DNA of 36,002 nt. It comes from Pelagibacteraceae bacterium (GTDB taxonomy: Bacteria > Pseudomonadota > Alphaproteobacteria > Pelagibacterales > Pelagibacteraceae). The position numbers and the translations under genes are program-made. The notes beneath the pieces are model-generated. The model worked only from the letters and a program-made list of their open reading frames with translations. It was not told the DNA's origin and did not search any database. Shown here in pieces: positions 24,268-33,879 of the stretch; positions within the stretch are counted from its first letter, which is position 1; the number at the start of each line of letters is the position of its first letter. The stretch spans positions 1 through 36,002 of the forward strand of contig VTPM01000005.1 in NCBI GenBank assembly GCA_008638125.1, given 5' to 3'.

Positions 24268-25524
24268 ATGAGTGATCATAATTACGTACCAGAATCAAAA
24301 GTAGGAAAATGGTTTAATGATAGACTTCCATTATTATCTCTTGGAGCACACTTAAGAGAATATCCAACTCCTAAAAATTTAAATTACTGGTGGACATTTG
24401 GTGGAATACTTACATTTTGTCTAATTACACAAATAGTTACTGGAATAGTTTTAGCAATGCATTACGTTGCTCATGCGGATCTTGCATTTGAAAGTGTTGA
24501 AAAAATAATGCGAGATGTAAATTATGGTTGGCTCATAAGATATATCCATAGCAATGGTGCTTCGATGTTTTTTTTAGCTGTATACATACATATTTTTAGA
24601 TCCTTATTTTACGGATCATACAAATCTCCAAGGGAACTAATTTGGATTATTGGAATGATTATTTACATCTTGATGATGGCTGCAGCATTTATGGGATATG
24701 TTTTACCATGGGGACAAATGAGTTTTTGGGGAGCAACAGTTATTACGAATTTATTTAGTGCAATACCTTTAGTAGGAGAAAGTATTGTTACATGGTTATG
24801 GGGAGGTTATTCTGTAGATAATCCAACTTTAAATCGTTTCTTTAGTTTACATTACCTAATTCCGTTTTTAATTTTAGGATTGGTAGTTTTACATATTTGG
24901 GCTCTACATGTTCCAGGAAACAATAATCCTGTAGGTATAGACATTAAAAAACCATCGAAAGATACGGTTCCATTTCATCCATACATAACAGTGAAAGATA
25001 TTTTTGCTCTATTAATGTTTATGATTATTTTTGCAGGGTTTGTATTTTTCTCTCCAAATGTTTTAGGTCACTCTGATAATTATATTCCAGCTAATCCAAT
25101 GGTAACGCCAGCGCACATTGTTCCAGAATGGTACTTGCTTCCGTTTTATGCAATTCTTAGATCAGTACCTGATAAACTTGGTGGAGTATTATTAATGTTT
25201 GGTGCTTTGTTTGTTTTAATTATTTTACCTTGGCTCGACACTAGTAAAATAAGATCAGCAGTATTTAGACCTTTATATCGACAGTTCTTTTGGATATTAG
25301 TTATCGATGTGTTAGCTCTAGGTTATCTAGGTGCAATGCCAGCAGAAGGCACATATTTATTTTTAGCAAGGGTATCTACAGTTTATTACTTCCTTCATTT
25401 TTTAGTTATTTTACCAGTTTTAGGTTTTTTAGAAAAAACAGACCCTTTACCAGCAAGTATTTCTGAACCAGTTTTAACCGGTGGATTAAGCACATCTGCT
25501 GCAAAATCAGATGACATTAAATAG
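24268..25524 (+). CDS. petB: Cytochrome b (full-length, bc1 complex)
   Basis: Core quinol-oxidising subunit with two b hemes. The 418 residues contain eight or nine membrane helices. Heme ligands are the pairs His94/His108 and His195/His209, each spaced 14 apart, as in the bc1 type. The Qo-site PEW motif is at 286-288 (VPEWYLLPF). Undivided length (not split into b6 and subunit IV) is typical of proteobacteria. Its end overlaps petC by 14 bases. Confidence 0.97.
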   Translation: MSDHNYVPESKVGKWFNDRLPLLSLGAHLREYPTPKNLNYWWTFGGILTFCLITQIVTGIVLAMHYVAHADLAFESVEKIMRDVNYGWLIRYIHSNGASMFFLAVYIHIFRSLFYGSYKSPRELIWIIGMIIYILMMAAAFMGYVLPWGQMSFWGATVITNLFSAIPLVGESIVTWLWGGYSVDNPTLNRFFSLHYLIPFLILGLVVLHIWALHVPGNNNPVGIDIKKPSKDTVPFHPYITVKDIFALLMFMIIFAGFVFFSPNVLGHSDNYIPANPMVTPAHIVPEWYLLPFYAILRSVPDKLGGVLLMFGALFVLIILPWLDTSKIRSAVFRPLYRQFFWILVIDVLALGYLGAMPAEGTYLFLARVSTVYYFLHFLVILPVLGFLEKTDPLPASISEPVLTGGLSTSAAKSDDIK

Positions 25525-26299
25525 ATTAATTAAATTAACCCTAAGTATTTTATTTGTAGTCCTATTTTCTAGTAAATCATTTGCCGCTGGAAGTAATATA
25601 GAAAATTTAAAAGTTGATTGGAGTTTTGCAGGTATCACTGGAAAATTTGATAGATCCTCATTGCAAAGAGGTTATCAAGTTTATAAGGAAGTCTGTGCAT
25701 CTTGCCATTCTATGCAATATTTAAGTTTTAGAAACTTAGGAGAAAAGGGTGGACCAGAATTTTCCGAAGAAGAAGTTAAAGCAATTGCTGCAGGGTATGA
25801 AGTTAACGATGGCCCTAACAGTGATGGAGAAATGTTTACTAGACCAGGAAGAGCTTCAGATAAATTTGTAAAGCCTTACCCAAATGTTAATGCGGCAATG
25901 GCAGCTAATGGCGGAGCATATCCACCAGATCTTTCTGTAATTGTTAAAGCTAGATCAGGAGGAGCGAATTACATTTACTCTTTACTAATGGGATACGAAG
26001 AAAAACCAGCTGATTTTGTTTTAGACGAAGGTGTTTATTATAATAAATACATGGAAGGAAATAAAATAAAAATGCCGGCTCCGTTGTCAGATGATTTAAT
26101 TGAGTATTCTGATGGAACAAAAGCAAGCTTAGATCAACTTTCAAAAGATGTAACAACTTTTCTAACTTGGGCTGCTGAACCTCACCTTGAGGCAAGACAC
26201 AAGACGGGAACAAAAGTTATAATTTATTTAATATTACTAGCCACTTTAGTTTACTTTAGTATGAAAAAAATATGGCTAAGGGTTGACTCGGAAAAATAG
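25511..26299 (+). CDS. petC: Cytochrome c1
   Basis: Membrane-anchored c-type heme subunit of complex III, 262 residues. A signal peptide (cleavage near SFA, residue 25) precedes heme motif CASCH (62-66); the likely axial Met lies in [10 protein letters not shown] (about 191). A C-terminal helix (about 236-253) anchors it. It overlaps petB by 14 bases and the convergent ychF by 24 bases. Electrons go on to a soluble cytochrome c outside this window. Confidence 0.96.
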   Translation: MTLNRLIKLTLSILFVVLFSSKSFAAGSNIENLKVDWSFAGITGKFDRSSLQRGYQVYKEVCASCHSMQYLSFRNLGEKGGPEFSEEEVKAIAAGYEVNDGPNSDGEMFTRPGRASDKFVKPYPNVNAAMAANGGAYPPDLSVIVKARSGGANYIYSLLMGYEEKPADFVLDEGVYYNKYMEGNKIKMPAPLSDDLIEYSDGTKASLDQLSKDVTTFLTWAAEPHLEARHKTGTKVIIYLILLATLVYFSMKKIWLRVDSEK

Positions 26300-27349
26300 A
26301 ACATCTCCGTCTTTAACAATATACTCTTTACCCTCAATTCGAAGCTTTCCATTTTCTTTACATTTTTCAAAACTTCCAAATTTAATAAAATCTTCAGCTG
26401 ATACAGCTTCAGCTCTAATAAAGTTTTTTTCAAAATCTGTGTGAATAACTGCAGCTGCTTTGGGAGCTTGAGTATTTTTTTTTACAGTCCATGCTCTACT
26501 TTCTTCTGGACCAGATGTAAAATAAGTATCAAGATTAAGTAAATCGTATCCTTCTCTAATTAGTTTATTTAAACCAGTCCTATTCAAACCAATTTCTTTC
26601 ATAAAATTTTCTCTTTCGTCTTTATCTAATCCCATGATTTGGTCTTCGATATCAGCACAGATAATAACTACTTTTTCATTTGGAAAATTATTTTTAACTA
26701 TCTCTGTATACTTATTGCCATTTGTAACGCTCTCTTCATCAACATTACAAACTATAATTTTTGGCTTTTGGCTAAGTAATCCAATTTGATTAAGTATTTT
26801 TTTTTCTTCTTCATCAAAATTATTAAGAGATTCATCTCCTTTATTTAAGAGATCTAGTTTTTTTTCAAAAGCTTGTATTTCTTTTGCAGATAAAGTTTTC
26901 TTTTTTCCTTTTTCTAATTTTTTTTGAATTATATCAATATCTGATAATAGAATTTCAGTTTTAATAGTTTCTAGATCATTTATTGGATTTATTTCTGAAT
27001 TTACATGAGTAATTTGATCAGAGTCAAAACATCTTACCAAATGAATTATTGCATCAACCTCTCTGATATGTGAAAGAAATTTATTACCTAAGCCTTCTCC
27101 TTTTGAAGCACCTTTAACTAATCCTGCAATATCAACAAAAGTTATATTAGTATAAATTTTTTTTTTTGAATTTGATAGTTTCGTTAGTTGGTCTAACCTT
27201 TCATCTGGAACATCAACTATACCAATATTTGGGTCAATCGTACAAAAAGGAAAATTTGCAGCCTCAGCATTTTTAGAAGCAGTTAAAGCATTAAATAAAG
27301 TTGATTTCCCAACGTTTGGTAAACCAACTATTCCACACTTAAATCCCAT
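26276..27349 (-). CDS. ychF: Redox-regulated ATPase/GTPase YchF (OLA1 family)
   Basis: Universally conserved P-loop NTPase of the Obg family that favours ATP and interacts with ribosomes. The 357 residues have P-loop GLPNVGKST (8-16), G3 motif [17 protein letters not shown] (about 73-89), a NVDEES G4-type motif (about 203-208) and the C-terminal TGS-like domain with [13 protein letters not shown] and [10 protein letters not shown]. It overlaps pth by 11 bases, the usual pth-ychF order. Confidence 0.96.
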   Translation of the reverse strand: MGFKCGIVGLPNVGKSTLFNALTASKNAEAANFPFCTIDPNIGIVDVPDERLDQLTKLSNSKKKIYTNITFVDIAGLVKGASKGEGLGNKFLSHIREVDAIIHLVRCFDSDQITHVNSEINPINDLETIKTEILLSDIDIIQKKLEKGKKKTLSAKEIQAFEKKLDLLNKGDESLNNFDEEEKKILNQIGLLSQKPKIIVCNVDEESVTNGNKYTEIVKNNFPNEKVVIICADIEDQIMGLDKDERENFMKEIGLNRTGLNKLIREGYDLLNLDTYFTSGPEESRAWTVKKNTQAPKAAAVIHTDFEKNFIRAEAVSAEDFIKFGSFEKCKENGKLRIEGKEYIVKDGDVLFFRVNP

Positions 27350-27911
27350 TAAGACTTTGATTTACTTTGCTTGAAAATAAATCTATTTTTTTTTCTAAAA
27401 GGGTTGGTAATAACTTAACAATATTATCAGCTATATCTTTAATTTGCTCTTCCTCGTCTTCTTTAAAATCTTCAAGTACATGGTTATTTACCTTTTTTTT
27501 ATCTTTTGGATGACCAATACCTATTCTAACTCTGGAATAATCTTTACCTATAAATTTATCAATGGATTCTATACCGTGATGCCCAGCGCTACTTCCGCCA
27601 AATTTTGCTTTAATTTTTCCAAAATCAATATCTAAATCATCGTGAAAAACGATTACATTTTTTGCATCAATTTTAAAATAATCAATTAATTCTTTTATTG
27701 CAGTTCCAGAATTATTCATAAAGGTTAAGGGTTTAATCGCATAAACTTTATGTTCACCTATTAATCCTGTAGTTAGAAGACCTTTAAATTTTGGTTTTTG
27801 TTTTGAAAGTTTAAAATGTGAATTTACTGCGTCGATAATTTTAAAACCAATATTGTGACGATTGTTTACATCTTTAGGGCCAGGATTACCTAGTCCAACT
27901 AGTAATAGCAT
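27339..27911 (-). CDS. pth: Peptidyl-tRNA hydrolase
   Basis: Recycles peptidyl-tRNAs dropped from ribosomes. The 190 residues include GLGNPGPKDVNNRHNIGF (6-23) with catalytic His19, PLTFMNNSG (61-69), and FHDDLDIDFG (89-98) with the acidic residue that activates His. Follows rplY by seven bases, the conserved rplY-pth-ychF order. Confidence 0.96.
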   Translation of the reverse strand: MLLLVGLGNPGPKDVNNRHNIGFKIIDAVNSHFKLSKQKPKFKGLLTTGLIGEHKVYAIKPLTFMNNSGTAIKELIDYFKIDAKNVIVFHDDLDIDFGKIKAKFGGSSAGHHGIESIDKFIGKDYSRVRIGIGHPKDKKKVNNHVLEDFKEDEEEQIKDIADNIVKLLPTLLEKKIDLFSSKVNQSLNGI

Positions 27912-27918
27912 ATTCTAA

Positions 27919-28650
27919 TTATTTCTTTTCAGCTGGTTTTTTTTCTGCGGCTTTGTCATCTTTTTTAGCTGCTTCACCTTCTTTACCTGCAGGCGCAGCA
28001 CCTTCAGCACCCTCAGCTGCAGCTTGTGCTCCTTCTGCTCCCTCAGCACCTTCAGCAGCAGCACCTTCAGCTGGTTTTTCAGGTTCTTTCATTATTGTAG
28101 GAGCGGCAACTGTTGCAATTACGAAATCTCTTCCAGTAATTGTTGGAGTTACATTTTCAGGCAATTTAACTGCAGAAATTTTTATGCTTGCACCAATTTC
28201 TAATCCTTTTAAATCTACAACAATCTCAAGAGGAATATTATCTGCAGGACATCTAAGCTCTACTTTACGTCTTACAATGTTAAGAACTCCTCCAACTTTT
28301 AAACCTGGACAATCGTTTTGATTTATAAATTTTACTGGTATTTCTAGTACTATTTTAGTTCCCGCCACAACTCTCATAAAATCGATATGGATGGGTTCAT
28401 CAGAAATCACATTGTATGCAACATCTCTTGGAATAACTTTAAGTTTGCTTCCGTCCACATCTAACTCAATAACAGCAGATAAAAAAGACTCAGAATTTAT
28501 AATGTTTGTAATATTCTTTTTTTCAATTGAAATTTTAGCATTTGGGTCTTTGCCTCCATATAGTATAGCAGGCACGAAACCACTCGCTCTCAATTTATTT
28601 AATTGGCCAGTAGTGGCAGTTTCTCTTTTTGTAGCTTTTAAAGTATTCAT
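27919..28650 (-). CDS. rplY: Ribosomal protein bL25 (CTC form) with Ala/Glu/Gly tail
   Basis: 5S-rRNA binding protein of the large subunit. The N-terminal L25 domain (1-95, RASGFVPAILYGG) and the second beta domain (about 96-185) are standard for the long CTC form. Residues 188-243 are a low-complexity tail with AEGAEGA repeats ending in Lys/Ala/Glu blocks. The tail uses many GC-rich Ala and Gly codons, unlike this genome. It lies 50 bases downstream of prs. Confidence 0.94.
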   Translation of the reverse strand: MNTLKATKRETATTGQLNKLRASGFVPAILYGGKDPNAKISIEKKNITNIINSESFLSAVIELDVDGSKLKVIPRDVAYNVISDEPIHIDFMRVVAGTKIVLEIPVKFINQNDCPGLKVGGVLNIVRRKVELRCPADNIPLEIVVDLKGLEIGASIKISAVKLPENVTPTITGRDFVIATVAAPTIMKEPEKPAEGAAAEGAEGAEGAQAAAEGAEGAAPAGKEGEAAKKDDKAAEKKPAEKK

Positions 28651-28700
28651 GTTTTTAATTGGATGAGCTATTTAACTTAAGTTAGTCAATAAAACAAGTA

Positions 28701-29633
28701 TTAATTGAACAAGTCTGACACAGAAGTCGAATTAGAAATTCTATTAATAGCCTCAGCCATCAAAGGAGCTATAGAAATAACCTCAATTTTACTATTATTT
28801 TTTATTTTTAAAGTATTATCTATTGTATCTGTAATTATAAGTTTTTTTATTTTTGATTTTTTTATTTTATCAACTGCTTCACCACTTAAAACCGCATGAG
28901 TGATAAAAACAAAAACATCAATTGCACCTTCTTTTTTTAACGCCTCCACAGCATTGATAATTGTTCCACCACTATCAATTATGTCGTCAACAATTATGCA
29001 ATTTTTTCCTTTAACATCTCCAATTATATTCATTACCTCAGATTTTCCGGGCTCAGGTCTTCTTTTATCAATAATAGCAAGATCAGCTTTGATTTTAGTT
29101 GCAAGACCTCTGGTTCGTTGTACACCTCCAACGTCAGGAGAAACGCAAACTAAGTTTTTAGTTTTAAATTTTCTCTTAATGTATCTTGCAAATAATGGTG
29201 TTGTAAATAAATTGTCTACTGGAATATCAAAAAATCCTTGAATTTGTCCTGCGTGCAAATCAACAGTAACAATTCTGTTAGCGCCTGCATTTGTGATTAA
29301 ATTCGAAACAACTTTTGCAGATATAGATGTTCTTGGAGCAACTTTTCTATCCTGCCTTGCATAACCAAAATATGGAATAACAGCTGTAATATTTTTTGCA
29401 GAAGATCTTCTTAATGCATCAATGCATAATAAAAGTTCCATTAAATTATCATTAGCAGGTGTAGAAGTGGACTGAATTACAAAAACACTATTTCCTCTAA
29501 TATTTTCATTTATTTCAATATAGATTTCCCCATCTGCAAATCTTTTTATATTAGTATTGATCAGCTTAAGCTTTAGCTGTTTAGAAATATCCTTACTTAA
29601 TCTTTGATTACTAGTTCCGGATAAAATTTTCAT
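28701..29633 (-). CDS. prs: Ribose-phosphate pyrophosphokinase
   Basis: Makes PRPP for nucleotide, His and Trp synthesis. The 310 residues have the class I features: FADGEIYIEI (about 32-41), PYFGYARQDRK (about 95-105), the VDLHAGQIQGFF motif with the metal-binding Asp/His (about 128-139), and the PRPP loop IVDDIIDSGGTI (about 213-224). A good promoter lies just upstream inside the 50-base gap to pgeF, so it can be transcribed apart from the lgt-midA-pgeF genes. It leads the prs-rplY-pth-ychF run. Confidence 0.97.
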   Translation of the reverse strand: MKILSGTSNQRLSKDISKQLKLKLINTNIKRFADGEIYIEINENIRGNSVFVIQSTSTPANDNLMELLLCIDALRRSSAKNITAVIPYFGYARQDRKVAPRTSISAKVVSNLITNAGANRIVTVDLHAGQIQGFFDIPVDNLFTTPLFARYIKRKFKTKNLVCVSPDVGGVQRTRGLATKIKADLAIIDKRRPEPGKSEVMNIIGDVKGKNCIIVDDIIDSGGTIINAVEALKKEGAIDVFVFITHAVLSGEAVDKIKKSKIKKLIITDTIDNTLKIKNNSKIEVISIAPLMAEAINRISNSTSVSDLFN

Positions 29634-29644
29634 GAAGACAACTG

Positions 29645-29673
29645 TTTATACAATTATTCATTTATATTTTCAA
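29645..29673 (-). promoter_or_regulatory. Probable sigma-70 promoter of prs
   Basis: On the minus strand TTGAAA (29673-29668), 17-base spacer, TATAAA (29650-29645); each box matches consensus at five of six positions. Transcription would start near 29638, about five bases before the ATG, giving a nearly leaderless mRNA. An 8-base inverted repeat ATTCATTT/AAATGAAT (29656-29663, 29672-29679) covers the spacer and the -35. Confidence 0.55.
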
Positions 29674-29683
29674 ATGAATTAAA

Positions 29684-30448
29684 TTAATTAAGCACAATAA
29701 CAGAAATACATCTTCCATAGTCATTTTCACCTAATAATCTTGATCGTCTATAGCTAAAAAAATTTTTACTATCTTCAAAGGTATCAAAATTAACATTTTC
29801 TAAAGTTTCAATATTTTCTAAATTTTCAAACTTTGAATTTACAAATTTTCTTAGATTAAATAAGAATTTGTCATTTTGCCTGGGCTCGAAAAATAATTCA
29901 TAATTTTTATTTTCTTTTAAAAATCTATCAAAAAATTCTTTTCCCACTTCATAATTAGCTGTTCCAATACAAGGTCCAATAGCAACATGAATTTTTGTGT
30001 TTTTATTACTAATTATTATTAATTTATTTAATGTATTTTCAATTATTCCATTAAATGCACCTTTCCAACCAGCATGTGCGCAAGCAATTAAGTTATTGTT
30101 TTCTTCATAAAATAAAATAGGCACACAATCTGCGGTTAAAACGCCTATGGCTTTATTTTTTAAATTTGTAATTAATCCATCTGAAGCAATTCTTTGTTTA
30201 TTATCAATATTTGAATTAATAAAAAAAACTTCATTACTGTGTGTTTGATTCATTAAAAATAAATTATTTTTTTCTATGCCAATTTTTTGTGAGACAATTT
30301 CTAAATTTTGAGCAACATTTTTCTTATTATCTAACGAGCCTGGACCACAGTTTAAGCTTTTATAAATACCATCAGACACGCCACCATTTTTCGAAAAAAA
30401 ATAATGCTTTAAGTTAGCAAATTTATTTAAATTTTTTGCAGAAAACAT
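29684..30448 (-). CDS. pgeF: PgeF/YfiH-family (laccase-domain) purine nucleoside phosphorylase-like protein
   Basis: 254-residue protein of the DUF152/YfiH family, known as peptidoglycan editing factor in E. coli and shown in other members to act on purine nucleosides. Metal-site motifs are present: NQTHSNEV (about 68-75), LTADCVPILFYE (about 99-110), CAHAGWKGAFNGII (about 118-131) and IGPCIGTANYEVG (about 156-168). It overlaps midA by one base. Actual substrate cannot be told from sequence. Confidence 0.92.
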   Translation of the reverse strand: MFSAKNLNKFANLKHYFFSKNGGVSDGIYKSLNCGPGSLDNKKNVAQNLEIVSQKIGIEKNNLFLMNQTHSNEVFFINSNIDNKQRIASDGLITNLKNKAIGVLTADCVPILFYEENNNLIACAHAGWKGAFNGIIENTLNKLIIISNKNTKIHVAIGPCIGTANYEVGKEFFDRFLKENKNYELFFEPRQNDKFLFNLRKFVNSKFENLENIETLENVNFDTFEDSKNFFSYRRSRLLGENDYGRCISVIVLN

Positions 30449-31512
30449 TAATTAAATCCTAGTAAAAAATTCTTTTTAAATTTAAATGCAAAAATGACCT
30501 TAAAAAGTTGTCCCATTTGTTTTGGATTCAGTAGCCTTTGAAGTCTTAGGTAGAGATTTGATTTTTCTCTAAAATTCATTTTTTTGCTTATTATTTCTGC
30601 TCTTTTTAAAATACCAACTCTCTTTAAAAAAAATTCTTGTGTAACTATATCATTAACTTTAAGATTATTATTTTCAAAGTATTCTTTTAGTAAACTAAAA
30701 TTAACAAGAGAAGTAATGTCTGCATTGCCTACATTAGTAAACATATTGTTTTTTTTATGATCTTTAAGTGACTGTAAAGAGCTGTTATTTTTAGGATTTA
30801 AAAATCCATAATCAAATAATACTAATCCACCATCAAGTTGTTTTATTTTTCTTATAATGATTTTAAGCTCTCGCAAACCTTCTTTTGGGTATTCTATAAA
30901 TTTATTTTTTTTGAGGCAGTTATACTTTTTTATTACTTTTAATTCGTTTGAATTAATCTTTTTATAAAAGGATTTTATTTTATAATCATTTCCCAATTTA
31001 ACGTATTTTTCATATATTTTATTTTTTATAATTTTGAATTGTTTTATTGGGATAGCATCAAAAAATTCATTTCCTAAAAAAATCACTTTACCAGATTTAA
31101 TTTTATCAAAATTATTTATCCAATTAATCCTTTCACCACTTAAATTTATTTGTTGTAATTTTTTAAGCGTGGGACTTTTTTCATACAAAAAAAAGTTACA
31201 AGAAGCTAAGAAAGATGGAAATTTTTTAAACACTCTGATCATATTAAAACACATTTTTCCAGTGCCAGGTCCAAGTTCAACGATATTAAAATCTTTTGGT
31301 TTACCTAAATGTTCCCAGAGTGAAATGACCCAAACCGCTATCATTTCACTAAATAAAAATGAGATTTCTGGAGCTGTTATAAAATCTCCTTTTTTTCCAA
31401 TTGGATTTTTCTTAGCGTAATAACCTAAATTTTTTTTATATAACGCATTATAAACAAATTTATCTATTGGTAGGCTATTGGATTTTGGAAAGAACTTAGT
31501 GACTGGATTCAT
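30448..31512 (-). CDS. midA: MidA/NDUFAF7-family SAM-dependent methyltransferase
   Basis: 354-residue class I methyltransferase. GDFITAPEIS (42-51) and the SAM motif ELGPGTGKM (79-87) are signatures of the NDUFAF7/MidA family, whose mitochondrial member methylates an arginine of complex I subunit NDUFS2. LFDYGF (about 227-232) is another conserved stretch. The bacterial role is not established; assembly of NADH dehydrogenase is the natural guess. It overlaps lgt by 17 bases and pgeF by one base. Confidence 0.9.
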   Translation of the reverse strand: MNPVTKFFPKSNSLPIDKFVYNALYKKNLGYYAKKNPIGKKGDFITAPEISFLFSEMIAVWVISLWEHLGKPKDFNIVELGPGTGKMCFNMIRVFKKFPSFLASCNFFLYEKSPTLKKLQQINLSGERINWINNFDKIKSGKVIFLGNEFFDAIPIKQFKIIKNKIYEKYVKLGNDYKIKSFYKKINSNELKVIKKYNCLKKNKFIEYPKEGLRELKIIIRKIKQLDGGLVLFDYGFLNPKNNSSLQSLKDHKKNNMFTNVGNADITSLVNFSLLKEYFENNNLKVNDIVTQEFFLKRVGILKRAEIISKKMNFREKSNLYLRLQRLLNPKQMGQLFKVIFAFKFKKNFLLGFN

Positions 31513-32293
31513 TATTTTTAAATTTTAAAAGAATTAAACAACCTATTAAAATCATAAATGAACTAAGCAAGGTTCCCATAGTCAAAAAATTAAATAAATA
31601 ACCTATTTGTATATCTGGCTCTCTAAATTGTTCCGCAAGTATTCTAAACGTTCCATAAAAAATCATAAAATATGCAGAACATTTTCCTACTCCAACGCTT
31701 TTTTTAAAAGCTAAAGTAATTAATATTATAAATAAAATTATCCCTTCAAAAAATGCTTCATATAACTGAGAGGGGTGCCTTGGAATTTGATCAACCAAGG
31801 GAAAAATTACCGACCAAGCTACCTCAGTAGGTTTTCCATAGAGTTCTGAATTTATAAAGTTTGCAACTCTTCCAAAAAAGATTCCAATCGGAGCAACTAT
31901 TGCAATAACATCTAAAAAGAAAAATGTTTTTACGTTTAATTTTTTAGAAAAAAGATAGGTACCAACAACTATTCCAATCAGGGCTCCGTGGAATGACATG
32001 CCGCCCTCCCAAATTTTTATAATATCTACTGGATTATTTAAATAGTAAGAAAAATTATAAAAAAGTACATATCCAATCCTTCCACCTAGTATTATTGAGA
32101 TAATTAAATATGAAATTAAATCATCAAATAATTTAATTTCAAAACTAATTTCACCATTATTAATTTTTGTTTGAATTATTTTTTTTGCTAACCACCATCC
32201 AATAAGAATTCCAAAAATATAGGCTAACGAATACCATCTTATTTCTATAAATCCAAAGTTAACTATGACAGGGTTTAAATTATGTATATACAT
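31496..32293 (-). CDS. lgt: Prolipoprotein diacylglyceryl transferase
   Basis: Integral membrane enzyme that attaches diacylglycerol to the lipobox cysteine of lipoproteins. The 265 residues have about seven membrane helices and Lgt motifs: RWYSLAYIFG (about 19-28), GGRIGYVLFYN (about 65-75), GMSFHGALIG (about 93-102), the signature GRVANFINSELYG (about 141-153) and RHPSQLYEA (about 171-179). First gene of lgt-midA-pgeF. A client could be the DsbA-like lipoprotein in this window. Confidence 0.96.
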   Translation of the reverse strand: MYIHNLNPVIVNFGFIEIRWYSLAYIFGILIGWWLAKKIIQTKINNGEISFEIKLFDDLISYLIISIILGGRIGYVLFYNFSYYLNNPVDIIKIWEGGMSFHGALIGIVVGTYLFSKKLNVKTFFFLDVIAIVAPIGIFFGRVANFINSELYGKPTEVAWSVIFPLVDQIPRHPSQLYEAFFEGIILFIILITLAFKKSVGVGKCSAYFMIFYGTFRILAEQFREPDIQIGYLFNFLTMGTLLSSFMILIGCLILLKFKNNESSH

Positions 32294-32308
32294 TAAGAAC
32301 TTACATCA

Positions 32309-32336
32309 TAATTGATATTAATTTTTTTATCAATTA
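32309..32336. repeat. Inverted repeat between lgt and ubiK
   Basis: TAATTGATA (32309-32317) and TATCAATTA (32328-32336), nine perfect pairs with a 10-base spacer, in the 52-base gap between two divergent genes. It could be an operator serving both, or a leader hairpin of ubiK. AT-rich sequence makes chance possible. Confidence 0.4.
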
Positions 32337-32345
32337 AGATTAACT

Positions 32346-32582
32346 ATGAACAGTTCAGAAAAAATTTTAAAACTTATTTCAAATTTTATTGAAACAGGAA
32401 TTTTAACATCTCAAGATGCAAAAAAAGAATTGATTAATAATTTGAAATTTAAAAGAGATAATTTAATTGATAAACTTCAATTAGTTTCAAGAGAAGAATT
32501 TAATGTATTAAAAAAAGTAATCGAAAAGCAGCAAAAACAAATTGAACAATTAAAAAAAATTAAAAAGGCAAAGAAATCTTGA
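32346..32582 (+). CDS. ubiK: UbiK/BMFP-family ubiquinone accessory factor
   Basis: 78-residue protein with a two-helix pattern: a short N-terminal amphipathic helix (about 3-30) and a C-terminal coiled coil with SREEFNVLKKVIEKQQKQIEQL (written in part; residues 48-69). VSREEFNVLKKVI is the typical mark of the BMFP/YqiC family, of which UbiK helps aerobic ubiquinone synthesis by aiding UbiJ. No ubiquinone gene is adjacent. It ends 23 bases inside the convergent histidine kinase gene. Confidence 0.82.
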   Translation: MNSSEKILKLISNFIETGILTSQDAKKELINNLKFKRDNLIDKLQLVSREEFNVLKKVIEKQQKQIEQLKKIKKAKKS

Positions 32583-33879
32583 TAAGTAAACCTTTGTATT
32601 GACTTTCACCTAATTCAATATTCCCTCCGTGCGATCTAATAATATCTTCTGCAATTGACATACCTAGACCAACACCAGATTTATTTTGATTTCTACTTTG
32701 ATCTAAACGATAAAAAGGTTTGAAAACATTTTTGTATTGATTAATTGGAATACCTGGGCCATCATCTTCAATAAATACATTTAATCTATTTGTTGATTTG
32801 CTTACTTTGACGTATACATTTTCAGCATAATTTAATCCGTTTTCGATTAAATTATTAAAACATCTCTTAAGAGCATTTTTTCTTCCAACAAGAACTATTT
32901 CATTCGCTAAATCTAAATGTAATTTTTTATTATTTTTTTCCTTAGAAATTTCAATTAAAAGTTTATTGATATTTGTTGCTACAGAGTCTTCTACTACTTG
33001 AGATTTAGCAAACTGCAAGTAAGAATTAAGCATCATTTCCATTTCATCTATATCTTTAGACATTTTTGATGAGATGTCTTTTTGACTCATCATAGCTAGT
33101 TGTAATTTAAGTCTAGTCAAAGGCGTTCTTAAATCATGACTTATTCCTGATAGCATTTCTGATCTTTGTTTAAGGTGTCTATCAATCCTTTTTGCCATTC
33201 TATCAAATTCATATGCTGCTTTTCTAATTTCAGAAGCTCCAGAGGGTCTAATATCTTTAACAAAATCTCCTTTACCAAATCTTTCTGCTGCTTTTGCAAG
33301 GTTAACAATAGGTCTAGTTTGGTTTTTTAAAAAAATAATTGCAATTGAAATTAATAATAATGAGGGAACTGTAATCCATAAAATAAAAATTCTCACTGAA
33401 GATGGGGCAATTTTCTCTTTTGGAAACACTATCTCAATTAATTTATCAGCAGATTTTACCTTAATTTCTACAACATCCTCATAGCTTGTAGTGTCAAACC
33501 AGTAATTTGTTGAACCAAAAACGCTTTTTAATTCTCTTCTTAGCGACCGATCTATAGGACTATATTTTCTCTCTTTATTTATCTCAGGCAACTCCTCATT
33601 TTTGATATTAATTACAAAATCAAAATTGTATTTAAATTGATCAGTTAGATATTGAATTTGTTGCTCATTCTGAGAAGCATAAATGTCAGATAAAGTTTTG
33701 ATTTCTCCAACCAAAGACCTAGTTAGGCCCTTGTTTGATTTAATCCATATACTATCAAAAAAAACTACAGTAATTATAATTTGTAGAATGATTGTAGGAG
33801 CCGCAACGATTATTAAAGATCTATAAAATAAACCAGTCGGTAAAATTTTTTTTAAAATATTATTCAATCCAAAGGACAT
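32560..33879 (-). CDS. envZ: EnvZ-type sensor histidine kinase
   Basis: Membrane kinase of 439 residues. One membrane helix at about 21-41, a periplasmic sensor region of about 120 residues, a second helix at about 163-184, a HAMP domain (about 185-238), the phospho-acceptor His248 in SGISHDLRTPLTR, then the ATPase core with NNLIENGLNYA (N box, 342-352), DDGPGIP (372-378) and GVGLGMSIAEDI (402-413). The ISHDLRTPLTRLKL sequence is of the EnvZ subtype. The start overlaps the response regulator by 20 bases. The signal is unknown. Confidence 0.88.
   Translation of the reverse strand: MSFGLNNILKKILPTGLFYRSLIIVAAPTIILQIIITVVFFDSIWIKSNKGLTRSLVGEIKTLSDIYASQNEQQIQYLTDQFKYNFDFVINIKNEELPEINKERKYSPIDRSLRRELKSVFGSTNYWFDTTSYEDVVEIKVKSADKLIEIVFPKEKIAPSSVRIFILWITVPSLLLISIAIIFLKNQTRPIVNLAKAAERFGKGDFVKDIRPSGASEIRKAAYEFDRMAKRIDRHLKQRSEMLSGISHDLRTPLTRLKLQLAMMSQKDISSKMSKDIDEMEMMLNSYLQFAKSQVVEDSVATNINKLLIEISKEKNNKKLHLDLANEIVLVGRKNALKRCFNNLIENGLNYAENVYVKVSKSTNRLNVFIEDDGPGIPINQYKNVFKPFYRLDQSRNQNKSGVGLGMSIAEDIIRSHGGNIELGESQYKGLLIKISLPF

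Noticed and set aside
27953-28666. Long open frames antisense to rplY, and similar antisense frames over crtY, b', smc, prs and midA
   Set aside because: They lie opposite well-identified genes, have no recognisable family features, and in the rplY case only mirror the repetitive tail.
28673-28684. Palindrome TAACTTAAGTTA upstream of rplY
   Set aside because: Short and AT-rich, no loop for a hairpin, no second copy; the nearby TTGACT lacks a -10 at the right distance.
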